A stretch of DNA of 64,000 nt from Labilibaculum filiforme (GCF_002843315.1 NZ_MVDD01000014.1:40830-104829), one strand, 5' to 3'. Shown: positions 1 through 9,594, numbered from the stretch's first letter. Notes: generated from the sequence alone by a model not told the origin. Numbers and translations: made by a program.

Positions 1-1125
1 AGGATAAGAAGCTCTTAACTCGGAAGCTTTTTTCTTTGTTTTTGCCATATGGGTTAAAATTAATGCCACTCCAACCAATGCATCCCTCCCGTAATGGCTT
101 TCTGGATAAATGATTCCTCCATTTCCTTCCCCACCAATTACAGCATTATTTTCTTTCATTTTACTCACCACATTAACCTCTCCAACAGCTGATGCTTCGT
201 ACGATCCTCCATGTTTTTCGGTAACATCACGCAAAGCACGTGTTGAGGAAAGGTTAGAAACCGTATTACCCGGAGTATTTGCCAAAACGTAATCGGCACA
301 AGCCACCAAAGTGTATTCTTCGCCAAACATGCTTCCATCTTCGTTCACAATCGCCAAACGATCTACATCCGGATCCACAACAAATCCTAAATCGGCGTTT
401 CCTGCTTTCATTACCGAAGCAATTTCCGTTAAATGTTCGGGAAGTGGCTCTGGATTATGAGGGAATTGTCCGTTTGGCTCGCAATATAGCTCTACAACAT
501 TTTCAACGCCCAAAGCTTTCAACAATTGAGGAATTACGATTCCACCAACCGAATTTACTGCATCAATAGCCACTGTAAAATTGGCTTTACGGATCGCTTC
601 CACATCTACCAACTTAAGTGCCAATACGTGATTGATATGTTTTTGAGTATAATTATCGACCCGAGAAAGTTGTCCTAAATCGTCCACATCAGCAAAATTA
701 AAATCCTCATTAGCTGCAGTGGCAAGCACAATTTTCCCATCAACATCATTTAAAAATTCGCCTTTCTCATCCAACAATTTTAAGGCATTCCATTGTTTTG
801 GATTGTGACTAGCAGTTAGAATAATACCTCCTTGTGCTTTTTCTTCGGTAACTGCAATTTCGGTTGTTGGTGTTGTTGCCAATCCAATTTCCACCACATC
901 AATTCCTAAACCAAGAAGCGTACCAACCACAAGCATGTCGACCATTTCACCTGAAATCCTGGCATCACGTCCAACAACTACTTTTACTTTTTGCCCCTTA
1001 TTTCGTCGCATCACCCAAGTACCATATGCGGCTGAAAATTTCACTACATCAAGAGGACTTAATCCATCTCCAACCTTACCGCCAATCGTACCTCTGATTC
1101 CGGATATTGATTTAATTAATGCCAT
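1..1125 (-). CDS. glmM: Phosphoglucosamine mutase-like phosphohexomutase (C-terminal part outside window)
   Basis: Reading leftwards from ATG at 1125, the frame stays open to base 1, so 375 of the family's usual ~450-465 codons are visible and the C-terminal end lies outside the window. Seen: N-terminus MALIKSISGIRGTIGG, then the phosphoserine loop LTASHNPKQWN with the active-site Ser near residue 106, typical of the alpha-D-phosphohexomutase superfamily. Known for the family: interconversion of hexose 6- and 1-phosphates through a phosphoserine; GlmM makes glucosamine-1-phosphate for UDP-GlcNAc and cell-wall synthesis in the cytoplasm. Bacteroidota homologues with this start are usually annotated GlmM, but phosphomannomutase activity cannot be excluded. 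It is divergent from the pseudouridine synthase gene, with its own TAnnTTTG-type promoter candidate at 1202-1209. Confidence 0.85.
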   Translation of the reverse strand, partial: MALIKSISGIRGTIGGKVGDGLSPLDVVKFSAAYGTWVMRRNKGQKVKVVVGRDARISGEMVDMLVVGTLLGLGIDVVEIGLATTPTTEIAVTEEKAQGGIILTASHNPKQWNALKLLDEKGEFLNDVDGKIVLATAANEDFNFADVDDLGQLSRVDNYTQKHINHVLALKLVDVEAIRKANFTVAIDAVNSVGGIVIPQLLKALGVENVVELYCEPNGQFPHNPEPLPEHLTEIASVMKAGNADLGFVVDPDVDRLAIVNEDGSMFGEEYTLVACADYVLANTPGNTVSNLSSTRALRDVTEKHGGSYEASAVGEVNVVSKMKENNAVIGGEGNGGIIYPESHYGRDALVGVALILTHMAKTKKKASELRASYP

Positions 1126-1201
1126 ATTATTTATTAAATTTTATTGTGTACAGATTTATTATAAAAGATCGAGAACGAAATTAAGTTCAAGATTTAGGAG
1201 A

Positions 1202-1209
1202 CAAATTTA
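1202..1209 (-). promoter_or_regulatory. Candidate Bacteroidota -7 box for glmM
   Basis: On the minus strand the sequence reads TAAATTTG, an exact TAnnTTTG match, placing a start site near 1196 and a leader of about 70 nt. No convincing -33 TTG lies at the usual spacing, so confidence is moderate. Confidence 0.4.
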
Positions 1210-1303
1210 TAATTTCGGTCAATAGTAAAAAACCAAAATACAAATTGATTTTCTTTATTTCACTTTTTTAAGCTAGCGAATTAATATATTCTTTGATTAT
1301 TAG

Positions 1304-1311
1304 TACCTTTG
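1304..1311 (+). promoter_or_regulatory. Candidate Bacteroidota -7 box for the pseudouridine synthase gene
   Basis: TACCTTTG matches TAnnTTTG exactly. The inferred start site is near 1316-1318, leaving only about 8 nt before the ATG at 1325 but about 26 nt before the ATG at 1343. This favours the second ATG as the true start. No clear -33 element is visible. Confidence 0.5.
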
Positions 1312-1342
1312 CGGGTTCAGAACAATGATCATTTACTCAGAA

Positions 1343-2941
1343 ATGGAAGAAAAAAAATACGGGAAAGATAGAAGAGAGAAATCTTCTTTTAGACCAAAAA
1401 CAGAAAACGATAGAAAACCTGGTGGTACAAATCCTCGATTTAAAAAGGATTCAGAATCACGCAATAATGAGGGGAATTCAGAATATCCTCGACAAAGAAG
1501 AGATAATTCAGAAAAACCTTTTCAAAGAGATAACGCAAGACCACAATCGTCAAGAAGATTTGATGGTGACGATTCGGAAAGAAATTCCGACAGAAGAAGA
1601 ACTAGATCGGAAGAACCGAATCGTAAATTTGGACGAGATTCGGAATCACGAAATAGAAATACTGGTGACCAATCAGACAATTCTGACAGACGTGGCCGCG
1701 AATCGAATAGAAACCCTAGAAACAATGACTCTAGATCAAGATCGTCTAGAACTGTTGATGACAGCAGAAACGAAAGAGACTCCTACCGAGGAAAACCCCG
1801 GGCTGGAGATTCCAATCGTAAATTTGGCCGAGACTCCGGTTCCAGAGATCGAAATTATAGTGACCGCTCGGAAAATTCTGATAAACGAAACCGTGAATTC
1901 GACAGAACCTCGCGAGACGATGATTCAAAATCAAGATCGCCAAGAAAATTCGACGATAGCAGATCGGAAAGAGATAGCGACCGAAGGAAATATAAATCAG
2001 ACGACTCTGAATTCAGACCAAGAAGAGATGCTGATCGATCCAACAGAAGAGAAGAGAAATCCGATTTTACGAAAAAAGGAAAAAGATTTACAGATGATTT
2101 TGAGGAAGATCAGGATTTGAATGAAAAACCTTACGATCGATTTAAAAACAAGCCAGATAAGGAAACGCTGCAAAAAAAACATTACAGCAAAAAGAAACAA
2201 TTAGCTTTTGCAAAAAAGTCGGGACCGGAAGATGGTCTGCTTCGATTGAACAAATATATTTCTAATACAGGTGCTTGTTCAAGAAGAACTGCCGATCAAC
2301 GAATTGAGGAAGGCAGAATCACCGTTAACGGCGAAATTGTAAAAGAAGTAGGAACAAAGGTAAATATCGAAGATGTAATTTGCATGGATGGCAAACAATT
2401 GGAGGCCGAAGCAAAAGTATATTTAGTTTTAAACAAACCTAAAGATTTTGTAACTACTCTTGATGATCCATTGGGAAGAAAAACAGTTTTGGATTTAATT
2501 CAAAATGCTTGTAGTGAAAGAGTGTATCCTGTTGGACGACTGGATCGTATGACTACTGGAGTTTTATTATTCACCAACGATGGGGATTTAACGAAACGAT
2601 TGACTCATCCAAGCTACAATAAGAAAAAGATTTACCATGTATTTTTGAATCGTGCAATTTCTCAGGAAGAATTGGATCAGGTAATTACTGGAATTGAGTT
2701 GGAAGATGGAGAAATTAAGGCTGATGCGATAAGTTTTGCTAGTGATACCGATAAAACACAGGTTGGAATAGAAATTCACTCGGGACGAAACAGAATTGTA
2801 CGACGCATTTTTGAACACTTAGGCTACGAAATTGAAAAACTAGACCGTGTACTTTTTGCAGGAATTACAAAGAAAAATATTCCCCGAGGAAAGTGGAGAT
2901 TCTTAAGCGAAAAAGAAGTGCAAATGCTTAAAATCTATTAA
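1343..2941 (+). CDS. RluB/RsuA-family 23S rRNA pseudouridine synthase with long low-complexity N-terminal tail
   Basis: C-terminal half: an S4 RNA-binding domain (from about residue 298, LLRLNKYISNTGACSRR) followed by a pseudouridine synthase domain with the catalytic motif GRLDRMTTG (Asp near residue 401 counted from this start). Known role: isomerising uridine in 23S rRNA helix regions, as RluB does. The N-terminal ~260 residues are almost entirely Arg, Asp, Ser, Asn, Glu and Lys and contain two imperfect 65-residue repeats beginning NRKFGRDS (near 1619 and 1814), followed by a Lys-rich linker. Such charged tails occur on Bacteroidota members of this family and probably bind RNA (inference). 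ATG 1343 is chosen over 1325 because of the promoter position. A strong terminator follows directly. Confidence 0.88.
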   Translation: MEEKKYGKDRREKSSFRPKTENDRKPGGTNPRFKKDSESRNNEGNSEYPRQRRDNSEKPFQRDNARPQSSRRFDGDDSERNSDRRRTRSEEPNRKFGRDSESRNRNTGDQSDNSDRRGRESNRNPRNNDSRSRSSRTVDDSRNERDSYRGKPRAGDSNRKFGRDSGSRDRNYSDRSENSDKRNREFDRTSRDDDSKSRSPRKFDDSRSERDSDRRKYKSDDSEFRPRRDADRSNRREEKSDFTKKGKRFTDDFEEDQDLNEKPYDRFKNKPDKETLQKKHYSKKKQLAFAKKSGPEDGLLRLNKYISNTGACSRRTADQRIEEGRITVNGEIVKEVGTKVNIEDVICMDGKQLEAEAKVYLVLNKPKDFVTTLDDPLGRKTVLDLIQNACSERVYPVGRLDRMTTGVLLFTNDGDLTKRLTHPSYNKKKIYHVFLNRAISQEELDQVITGIELEDGEIKADAISFASDTDKTQVGIEIHSGRNRIVRRIFEHLGYEIEKLDRVLFAGITKKNIPRGKWRFLSEKEVQMLKIY

Positions 2942-2965
2942 TTTCGATAAGCATTTATCAAAATA

Positions 2966-3000
2966 AAAAAAAAATCCCGACAACTCGTCGGGATTTTTTT
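2966..3000. terminator. Bidirectional intrinsic terminator between rlu and ribH
   Basis: Perfect 8-bp stem ATCCCGAC / GTCGGGAT with a 5-nt loop, preceded by an A-run and followed by a T-run. It can therefore end both the plus-strand pseudouridine synthase transcript and the minus-strand rib operon. Confidence 0.92.
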
Positions 3001-3014
3001 GAAATATGGGATGT

Positions 3015-3476
3015 TTAAAATTGCTTTAACAAATTAGCCATCTCAATAGCAGAAACCGCTGCTTCGAATCCTTTGTTTCCAGCTTTTGTTCCAGCACGCT
3101 CAATAGCTTGCTCGATAGAATCAGTAGTTAGAACACCAAAAATAACTGGTACTTCTGTATCTAAAGAAACGCTTGCTACCCCTTTGGTTACTTCCCCGGA
3201 AACATATTCGAAATGAGGAGTAGAACCTTTAATTACGGCACCTAAACAAATAACAGCATCGTATTTTCCACTTTTAGCCATTTTTTTGGCGATCAAAGGA
3301 ATTTCGAATGCACCAGGAACCCAAGCCACATCCACATCATCCGTCGAAGCTCCATGGCGGTTAATAGCATCTAAAGCACCTGCTAATAATTTGCCTCCAA
3401 TAAATTCATTAAAACGACCGGCAACAATACCGAATTTTAAATCTTTTGCAATTAATTTACCTTCAATAATATTCAT
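3015..3476 (-). CDS. ribH: 6,7-dimethyl-8-ribityllumazine synthase
   Basis: At 153 residues it has the normal length for lumazine synthase. Seen: GRFNEFIGG near the N-terminus, PGAFEIP, and [16 protein letters not shown] with the conserved catalytic His. Known reaction: condensation of 5-amino-6-ribitylamino-uracil with 3,4-dihydroxy-2-butanone 4-phosphate, the penultimate step of riboflavin synthesis, in the cytoplasm, usually as a pentamer or 60-mer shell. It is the last gene of the ribD-ribE-ribBA-ribH operon, about 100 bp downstream of ribBA and just before the shared terminator, so it is expected to fall under the FMN riboswitch upstream of ribD. Confidence 0.97.
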   Translation of the reverse strand: MNIIEGKLIAKDLKFGIVAGRFNEFIGGKLLAGALDAINRHGASTDDVDVAWVPGAFEIPLIAKKMAKSGKYDAVICLGAVIKGSTPHFEYVSGEVTKGVASVSLDTEVPVIFGVLTTDSIEQAIERAGTKAGNKGFEAAVSAIEMANLLKQF

Positions 3477-3577
3477 TTTATTCGATTTTAAGATGCGAGT
3501 AATGAGATTTCAGCGAAGAAATTACCTTTTTAAATTCAAAAAGCAATTCTTGTTACCTCATTCACTCATTAACACAT

Positions 3578-4816
3578 TTACTTTATTTTTTTATCATCAT
3601 TTTGCAAATTCCACTTCACATCCTGATGTAACAGATGACCCATCTTATTCATTTTGGTCTGTAAATAGAATTCATTTTTTTCGTTACAAGTCATTTCAAT
3701 CTCTTCACGAGCAACGATTTTTAAACCATAACCTTTTAACCCAGCTACTTTTAGTGGATTATTAGTCATTAAAGTCAAATTTTTAACGCCCAAATCGGCC
3801 AAAATAGCCGCGCCTATACCATAATCACGTAGGTCGGCTTTAAATCCTAATGCCAAATTCGCCTCTACCGTATCCATTCCCATATCCTGAAGTTGGTATG
3901 CTTTTAATTTATTCATTAAACCAATACCTCTTCCTTCCTGACGCATGTACAACAACACGCCTCTGCCTGCCTCTTCAATTCTTTTCATAGCTTCCTGTAA
4001 CTGGTCCCCGCAATCGCATCGCATGGAACCAAACGCATCGCCAGTTAAACATTCCGAATGCACACGAACCAAAACTGGCTCTGTCGTATGAACATCTCCT
4101 TTAACCAAAGCAACATGATGCTCGCCAGTAATTTTATTCACATAACCATGAGCTCTAAATTCACCTTGTTTTGTTGGCATTTCTGTCTCGGTTACCTTTT
4201 CGATTACGCTCTCCGTTTGTCTACGATATTCAATTAGATCAGCAATTGTAATCATTTTAAGCTGATGCTTTTTAATATATTCTCTTAGTTGAGGAACACG
4301 AGCCATAGTTCCGTCCTCATTCATAATTTCGCAAATTACTCCTGCTGGATATAAACCCGCCATTCTAGCTAAATCTACTGCCGCCTCGGTATGTCCAGCC
4401 CGAACCAACACTCCATTTTTACGAGCTACCAAAGGAAAAATATGTCCCGGACGAGTAAAATCTTCTGGTTTTGCCTTCTTATCGAATACTTTTTTTATGG
4501 TATGAGCACGCTCATGAGCAGAAATACCTGTTGCACAATCTGCAGCATCGATACTAACGGTAAAAGCTGTTTGTTTTGCATCGGTATTGTTGTAAACCAT
4601 CATATCAATGTTCAACTCATCCAAACGCTCTTTAACAATTGGCATACAAATTAAACCACCAGCTTGTCGAGCCATAAAATTAATTGCCTCAGGGGTTACC
4701 ATTTCTGCCGCCATCAACAAATCCCCCTCATTTTCACGATCCTCATCGTCCACCACCACAATCATTTTTCCTAATTTGATGTCTTCGATCGCTTCTTCAA
4801 TTGTATGAAATTTCAT
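3578..4816 (-). CDS. ribBA: Bifunctional 3,4-dihydroxy-2-butanone 4-phosphate synthase / GTP cyclohydrolase II
   Basis: Residues ~1-200 form the DHBP synthase domain ([12 protein letters not shown] metal/substrate loop; [14 protein letters not shown]). Residues ~205-400 form GTP cyclohydrolase II (zinc cluster [35 protein letters not shown]). The 412-residue length is usual for the fusion. Known reactions: ribulose-5-phosphate to DHBP plus formate, and GTP to the first pyrimidine intermediate, so one protein supplies both branches of riboflavin synthesis. It lies 33 bp downstream of ribE in the same operon. Nothing is missing from either domain as far as can be read. Confidence 0.97.
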   Translation of the reverse strand: MKFHTIEEAIEDIKLGKMIVVVDDEDRENEGDLLMAAEMVTPEAINFMARQAGGLICMPIVKERLDELNIDMMVYNNTDAKQTAFTVSIDAADCATGISAHERAHTIKKVFDKKAKPEDFTRPGHIFPLVARKNGVLVRAGHTEAAVDLARMAGLYPAGVICEIMNEDGTMARVPQLREYIKKHQLKMITIADLIEYRRQTESVIEKVTETEMPTKQGEFRAHGYVNKITGEHHVALVKGDVHTTEPVLVRVHSECLTGDAFGSMRCDCGDQLQEAMKRIEEAGRGVLLYMRQEGRGIGLMNKLKAYQLQDMGMDTVEANLALGFKADLRDYGIGAAILADLGVKNLTLMTNNPLKVAGLKGYGLKIVAREEIEMTCNEKNEFYLQTKMNKMGHLLHQDVKWNLQNDDKKIK

Positions 4817-4849
4817 AATTTCTAGTATTGTTGTTGTTTATTTATTCTC

Positions 4850-5509
4850 TTATACGAATCCATTCTCTCTCAAGAAATTCATCGAAATGTCTTTTTTATC
4901 CGCTTTAGCGTTTTCCTCTTCTTTATGAAACATGAATTTCTCAATGTATTTAGCTGTCATGTCGCATTCCAAATTTACCTTCGCACCTATTTTTTTAGAA
5001 GTTAACGTGGTATCCTCCTGTGTCAATGGGATTATAGAAACCTTAAAAATTTTATCATCCACATAGGCCACAGTCAAGCTAATTCCATCAATTGCGATAG
5101 AACCTTTTTCTACAATATATTTCAAAATATTCTTAGGAGCCGCAATGCACACCCAAATGGCATTATCGTCGTGCTCCTTACTCACCACTTCTCCTAAGCC
5201 ATCAACATGTCCGCTAAGCATATGGCCACCCATCCGATCGCCAAGACGAAGCGCGCGCTCTAAATTCACGCGGCTTCCCGCTCCCAACAATCCGAAATTT
5301 GTTCGGCTCATTGTCTCCGGCATTACATCCGCCGAAAAACCAGTTGAATTAAAAGCAACCACTGTCAAACAAATTCCATTGGTAGCAATACTATCGCCCA
5401 ACTTCACATCATCCATAATTGTGCGAGCTGCAATCGTCAAGCGAATTGACTTGCCTCCACTTTGTATGGATTTAATGCTACCTATTTCTTCAATTAAACC
5501 TGTAAACAT
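4850..5509 (-). CDS. ribE: Riboflavin synthase, alpha subunit type
   Basis: Starts with MFTGLIEEIG and contains two repeated lumazine-binding halves (first ending near VMPETMSRTNFG; second with SGHVDGLGEV and SIIPLTQEDTTL), as in trimeric riboflavin synthase. Known reaction: dismutation of two 6,7-dimethyl-8-ribityllumazines to riboflavin and the pyrimidine precursor. Length is 219 residues, slightly longer than usual, because of a charged C-terminal extension after FMFHKEEE. It sits between ribD and ribBA. The 58-bp gap to ribD holds short AGATGTAAGAT-like repeats but no clear promoter. Confidence 0.96.
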   Translation of the reverse strand: MFTGLIEEIGSIKSIQSGGKSIRLTIAARTIMDDVKLGDSIATNGICLTVVAFNSTGFSADVMPETMSRTNFGLLGAGSRVNLERALRLGDRMGGHMLSGHVDGLGEVVSKEHDDNAIWVCIAAPKNILKYIVEKGSIAIDGISLTVAYVDDKIFKVSIIPLTQEDTTLTSKKIGAKVNLECDMTAKYIEKFMFHKEEENAKADKKDISMNFLRENGFV

Positions 5510-5567
5510 TTTATTTATAGATTGTTAGATGTAAGATATTAGATGTGAGATTTCACATCAAAACTCC

Positions 5568-6680
5568 TCATCTACATTTATTTTTTTTTATTTTCCCTGT
5601 TAGCAGCAGATCATTTCCAAGCTGCTCTATTTTAATACTCTCCAATTCAATCGCATCTTTCATCCATTCAATTCCTTCGCCTCCAACTGGTGATTTTGAA
5701 TTGGCTCCACCAATAATTTTAGGAGCAATAAAAGAAATTACCTCATCCACAATTCCTGCCTCGAGTGCTGCAAAATTAAGCGTTGCTCCACCTTCCAATA
5801 AGATTCCATCTATTCCAGACACTCCAAGCTGCCTCATTAAATCACTAAGGTCCACTCTGCCATTTCTGGATTTTGTAACTAAAACTGTATTTCCCAATTC
5901 TTCGATCTGCTTCAATTTTATCGAATCCGCCTTTTCCGTTACCGCAACAATTGTTTTAGCCTGACTAGGCGTATTCACTATTTTTGAATGCAAAGGAATT
6001 CGTGCTGTACTATCCACCACAATCCTTACGGGATTTCTTCCTTCTCCTTTTTTCAATCGAGTTGTCAACATTGGATCATCTGCAATTACCGTATCCACAC
6101 CAACTAATATTCCAGCCAGTTCATTTCTAATCTGATGAACATGTGCGCGTGACATTTCATTAGATACCCAACGAGAATCGCCAGTTTTACTAGCTATTTT
6201 ACCATCTAAAGTCATGGCAGTTTTTAGAACTACATAGGGTACTTTATTTTGAATGAATTTTAGAAAAACACGATTTAAATAGCTCAATTCTTCACACAAA
6301 TAACCGTATTCTACCTCAATTCCATTATCCTCCAATAACTTCACTCCTTTTCCTGCTACTAATGGATTAGGATCTAACATTCCAATTACCACTTTAGCAA
6401 TTTTATTTTTCACAATTGCCTCGGCACAGGGTGGAGTTTTTCCATAATGCGAACATGGTTCCAGAGTAACAAACATGGTAGCTCCTTCTACCGATTCTGT
6501 AGCAGAACGAAAGGCATTTACCTCGGCATGCGGGCCACCAAAAAATTCATGATATCCTTCACCAATTATTTCATTATCGCGAACAATTACAGCACCAACC
6601 AAAGGATTAGGATTTACGCTTCCTATTCCTTTTTTAGCCAATTCAAAGGCTCTCTGCATGTATTGATATTCTTTACTCAT
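5568..6680 (-). CDS. ribD: Bifunctional riboflavin deaminase/reductase
   Basis: N-terminal cytidine-deaminase-like domain with the zinc motifs HAEVNAF and PCSHYGKTPPCAEAIV; C-terminal dihydrofolate-reductase-like domain (TLDGKIASKTGDSRWVS, GGATLNFAAL). Known role: deamination and then side-chain reduction of the pyrimidine intermediate of riboflavin synthesis. The frame is open to 6779, but that extension would run through a strong intrinsic terminator. The start is therefore placed at MSKEYQYMQRAF (ATG 6680, or ATG 6686 two codons earlier), which matches the usual family N-terminus. It is the first gene of the rib operon, with the riboswitch terminator directly upstream. Confidence 0.95.
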   Translation of the reverse strand: MSKEYQYMQRAFELAKKGIGSVNPNPLVGAVIVRDNEIIGEGYHEFFGGPHAEVNAFRSATESVEGATMFVTLEPCSHYGKTPPCAEAIVKNKIAKVVIGMLDPNPLVAGKGVKLLEDNGIEVEYGYLCEELSYLNRVFLKFIQNKVPYVVLKTAMTLDGKIASKTGDSRWVSNEMSRAHVHQIRNELAGILVGVDTVIADDPMLTTRLKKGEGRNPVRIVVDSTARIPLHSKIVNTPSQAKTIVAVTEKADSIKLKQIEELGNTVLVTKSRNGRVDLSDLMRQLGVSGIDGILLEGGATLNFAALEAGIVDEVISFIAPKIIGGANSKSPVGGEGIEWMKDAIELESIKIEQLGNDLLLTGKIKKNKCR

Positions 6681-6686
6681 TTGCAT

Positions 6687-6728
6687 AAAAACAAAAAGCC
6701 CTGAACAGTTTATTAAACTATTCAGGGC
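6687..6728 (-). terminator. Riboswitch expression-platform terminator before ribD
   Basis: The minus-strand transcript forms GCCCUGAAUAG / CUGUUCAGGGC (11 bp with one G-U), extendable by three U-A pairs with a 3-nt loop, followed by five U, a G and five more U-rich bases just before the ribD ATG. Its position directly downstream of the FMN aptamer fits transcriptional attenuation by FMN. Confidence 0.88.
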
Positions 6729-6799
6729 ATCTATTATAGGTATAGCCAAATGGAAATTACATCCATTGACATGAATCAATCAATTTGATTAATTGTTTT

Positions 6800-6907
6800 T
6801 CTTCTCCCATCCAGACTGTACTGTCGGTACTGGAATCACACCAGTTCAATCTCGTTAAAGATTCGCGGACTATCACCGCCGGTCGGGAATTTCACCCTGC
6901 CCTGAAG
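6800..6907 (-). promoter_or_regulatory. FMN riboswitch aptamer (RFN element)
   Basis: Minus-strand reading contains the invariant RFN blocks AGGGCAGGGTGAAATTCCCG, ACCGGCGGTGATAGTCC, GATTCCAGTACCGACAG and GTCTGGATGGGAGAAG in the correct order and spacing. Known function: binds FMN and switches off riboflavin genes. The variable P5-type arm (CTTTAACGAG region) is short. It lies about 120 bp upstream of ribD, with a terminator in between. Confidence 0.97.
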
Positions 6908-6927
6908 AAACAATAAATATGTTAGAA

Positions 6928-6957
6928 CAAAGATAACCGTCCTTATTCTGCTACAAA
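6928..6957 (-). promoter_or_regulatory. Promoter of the rib operon
   Basis: Minus strand: -33 TTTG (6957-6954), 18-nt spacer, -7 TATCTTTG (6935-6928). This is a full match to the Bacteroidota housekeeping promoter. The start site would fall near 6922, about 15 nt before the RFN aptamer. Confidence 0.78.
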
Positions 6958-7162
6958 TATATAGTTTTAGAAAATAAAAACAAACCAAATAATCCGTCTT
7001 TACAACCCTCAACAATTGTCTATATCAAAAAAAAAGAGTTCTTCCCTCCAAATAGTACACAATCTAGAAGTATTAATAAGGATATTCCTCAAAAAAAAGT
7101 CCTTTAGTTCTCAAATCTATCCTAATGAGTGGCAGACATTTCGTAAATGGTATTAATTCTAC

Positions 7163-7170
7163 TATCTTTG
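7163..7170 (+). promoter_or_regulatory. Candidate -7 box for era-der
   Basis: TATCTTTG is an exact TAnnTTTG match 33 bp before the era ATG. The -33 region lacks a clear TTG. Confidence 0.5.
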
Positions 7171-7203
7171 CAAAAATTTTTAAATCACTAAATTGGAGTA
7201 CAT

Positions 7204-8085
7204 ATGCCTCATAAATCAGGTTTTGTAAATATTATTGGAAATCCCAACGTTGGGAAATCAACCTTAATGAATAATTTGGTTGGGGAACGCATCTCGATTA
7301 TTACCTCAAAATCACAGACCACGCGTCACCGAATTAAAGGAATTGTTAATGGAGATGATTTTCAAATCGTATACTCTGATACCCCAGGAGTTTTGCAGCC
7401 AAACTACAAGCTTCAGGAGTCGATGATGAAATTTTCGACTTCGGCATTGGTTGATGCTGACGTTATTTTATATGTTACCGATGTTATTGAAACGATCGAT
7501 AAAAACGAAGAATTCCTTAAAAAGGTTCAAAATTCGGAGGTTCCAGTACTTTTGCTGATTAATAAAATTGATTTAACGGATCAGGAAAAATTAAACAAAT
7601 TGGTTGATCGCTGGAAAGTAACACTTCCTAAGGCTGAAATATTCCCAATGTCGGCAACTGAGAATTTTAATATATCGAATGTATTCAATAGAATTCTGGA
7701 ACTTTTACCAGTAGCTCCTCCTTTTTTCGCGAAAGATGAGCTTACCGATAAACCATCCCGTTTCTTTGTGAACGAAATTATTCGAGAAAAAATACTTATC
7801 CATTACGAAAAAGAAATTCCATATTCGGTAGAAGTAGTAGTAGAAGAGTTTAAAGATGAGCCAAAAATCATCAACATTATGGCTGTAATTAATGTCGAAC
7901 GAACTTCTCAAAAAGGAATTATCATTGGACATCAGGGAAAAGCATTAAAAAAAGTAGGTACAGAAGCCCGACTAGACATGGAAAAGTTCTTTGGCAAAAA
8001 AGTATTTTTAAAATTATACGTTAAAGTTGCAAAGGACTGGAGAAGCAAAGACTCTCATTTAAAAGATTTTGGATACAATCAATAA
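7204..8085 (+). CDS. era: GTPase Era
   Basis: A 293-residue protein with one Ras-like G domain (G1 [13 protein letters not shown]3 DTPGV, G4 NKIDL) and a C-terminal KH domain (GIIIGHQGKALKKVG). Known role: binds the 3' end of 16S rRNA and assists 30S subunit maturation at the inner face of the membrane. The length is normal for Era. The neighbour der, 94 bp downstream on the same strand, is another ribosome-assembly GTPase, and the two are probably co-transcribed because no promoter box is seen between them and only der is followed by a terminator. Confidence 0.97.
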   Translation: MPHKSGFVNIIGNPNVGKSTLMNNLVGERISIITSKSQTTRHRIKGIVNGDDFQIVYSDTPGVLQPNYKLQESMMKFSTSALVDADVILYVTDVIETIDKNEEFLKKVQNSEVPVLLLINKIDLTDQEKLNKLVDRWKVTLPKAEIFPMSATENFNISNVFNRILELLPVAPPFFAKDELTDKPSRFFVNEIIREKILIHYEKEIPYSVEVVVEEFKDEPKIINIMAVINVERTSQKGIIIGHQGKALKKVGTEARLDMEKFFGKKVFLKLYVKVAKDWRSKDSHLKDFGYNQ

Positions 8086-8179
8086 GTACCGAACGGTATT
8101 GATACATCAGTAAAGATCTTTAAGATTTAATCAATTGAATAAGAATTACACGCAGAGATTGCGTTAGAAAAATAAGATA

Positions 8180-9487
8180 ATGAGCAATATAGTTGCAATT
8201 GTAGGAAGACCAAATGTTGGAAAATCTACACTTTTTAATCGATTATCAGGTACACGAAAAGCAATCGTAAACGAAACTGCTGGCGTTACCCGTGATCGTA
8301 ATTACGGAAAATCGGAATGGAATGGCGTAGAATTTTCCATTATTGATACGGGAGGTTACGCTACTAATTCAGAAGATATTTTTGAGGAGGAAATTCGCAA
8401 ACAGGTAATGATTGCCATTGAGGAAGCCGATTCGATTCTTTTTGTTTTAGATGTGCAACATGGAATTACCGATTTAGATACCGCTGTTGCAGGTATTCTT
8501 CGACGCACCAAAAAGAAAGTATACCTAGTTGCAAATAAAGCTGACAACTCAGATTTAATTTTTGCAGCCAACGAATTTTATTCCATAGGTATGAACGGAC
8601 AGGTTTTTCCAATTTCATCGGTAAATGGATCGGGAACTGGAGATTTACTGGATGCTGTAGTGGCTGATTTTGACATTAAACCAAACGACGATGATGAAAA
8701 TCTTCCAAGAATAGCATTTGTTGGTCGTCCAAACGTCGGAAAATCGTCTACTGTAAATGCTTTGGTTGGTATAGACCGAAACATTGTAACCGATGTTGCC
8801 GGCACAACAAGAGATTCGATACATACACGATTTCAGAAATTTGGTCATGATTTTATCATGGTAGATACTGCCGGGGTTCGTAAAAAACCTAAGGTTCACG
8901 AAGATTTGGAATTCTATTCGGTAATGCGATCTATCAGAACCATTGAAAGTGCTGATGTTTGTGTTTTGATTTTAGATGCTACGCGTGGAATTGAAGCACA
9001 AGATTTAAGTATTCTTGATATCATCATCAACAATCGTAAAGGAGTTGTGATCATGATTAACAAATGGGATTTGGTGGATAAAGAAACCAATACCATGAAA
9101 GAATTTGAGGAGGAGATAAGAAATCGCATTGCACCATTTAGAGATGTTCCAATCATTTTCACCTCTGCCCTTACCAAACAACGACTAATTCAGGTTTTGG
9201 AATCGGCACTTGAAGTTTACGAAAATCGTATTCGCAAAATACCAACTTCGGAACTAAATAATGTTATGCAAAAAGCAATAGCTGCGCTTAATCCTCCTGC
9301 TTTAAAAGGGAAGTTCATAAAAATAAAATATGTAACGCAGCTACCTACTTTTGCACCAACATTTGCATTTTACTGCAATCTTCCTCAATATATTAAAGAT
9401 CCTTACAAAAGATATCTTGAGAATCAGATTCGCAAAAACTGGTCCTTTACCGGAGTACCAATGCAAATTTTTGTGAGAAAAAAATAA
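8180..9487 (+). CDS. der: GTPase Der (EngA)
   Basis: Two tandem G domains: first [24 protein letters not shown]; second [27 protein letters not shown]-terminal KH-like domain ends MQIFVRKK. The 435-residue length is typical. Known role: 50S ribosomal subunit assembly; the double-GTPase layout is unique to Der. It ends 26 bp before a strong intrinsic terminator that closes the era-der unit. Confidence 0.97.
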   Translation: MSNIVAIVGRPNVGKSTLFNRLSGTRKAIVNETAGVTRDRNYGKSEWNGVEFSIIDTGGYATNSEDIFEEEIRKQVMIAIEEADSILFVLDVQHGITDLDTAVAGILRRTKKKVYLVANKADNSDLIFAANEFYSIGMNGQVFPISSVNGSGTGDLLDAVVADFDIKPNDDDENLPRIAFVGRPNVGKSSTVNALVGIDRNIVTDVAGTTRDSIHTRFQKFGHDFIMVDTAGVRKKPKVHEDLEFYSVMRSIRTIESADVCVLILDATRGIEAQDLSILDIIINNRKGVVIMINKWDLVDKETNTMKEFEEEIRNRIAPFRDVPIIFTSALTKQRLIQVLESALEVYENRIRKIPTSELNNVMQKAIAALNPPALKGKFIKIKYVTQLPTFAPTFAFYCNLPQYIKDPYKRYLENQIRKNWSFTGVPMQIFVRKK

Positions 9488-9513
9488 TTTGCTGTACCCA
9501 GCAGAAACAAAAG

Positions 9514-9543
9514 CCGATTCAGATATACTGAATCGGTTTTTTT
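9514..9543 (+). terminator. Intrinsic terminator after der
   Basis: Perfect 9-bp stem CCGATTCAG / CTGAATCGG, 5-nt loop, then seven T. Confidence 0.93.
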
Positions 9544-9565
9544 ATGTCGTGAACTGAAAATAATT

Positions 9566-9594
9566 TTTGATAACTAATATTTTAGTTATATTTA
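9566..9594 (+). promoter_or_regulatory. Candidate promoter of the TPR gene
   Basis: TTTG (9566-9569), 17-nt spacer, TATATTTA (7 of 8 to TAnnTTTG). The start site is expected near 9600, about 19 nt before the ATG. Confidence 0.4.

Noticed and set aside
1400..2090. Repeated DNA pattern suggestive of a CRISPR or satellite array
   Set aside because: It is the coding sequence of the low-complexity tail of the pseudouridine synthase: repeats are imperfect, 195 bp long and in frame.
6681..6779. N-terminal extension of ribD
   Set aside because: It would be translated through the riboswitch terminator and has no similarity to RibD N-termini.
8086..8125. TACCG/CGGTA mini-palindrome after era as a terminator
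   Set aside because: A 5-bp stem with 2-nt loop and no T-run; too weak to call.
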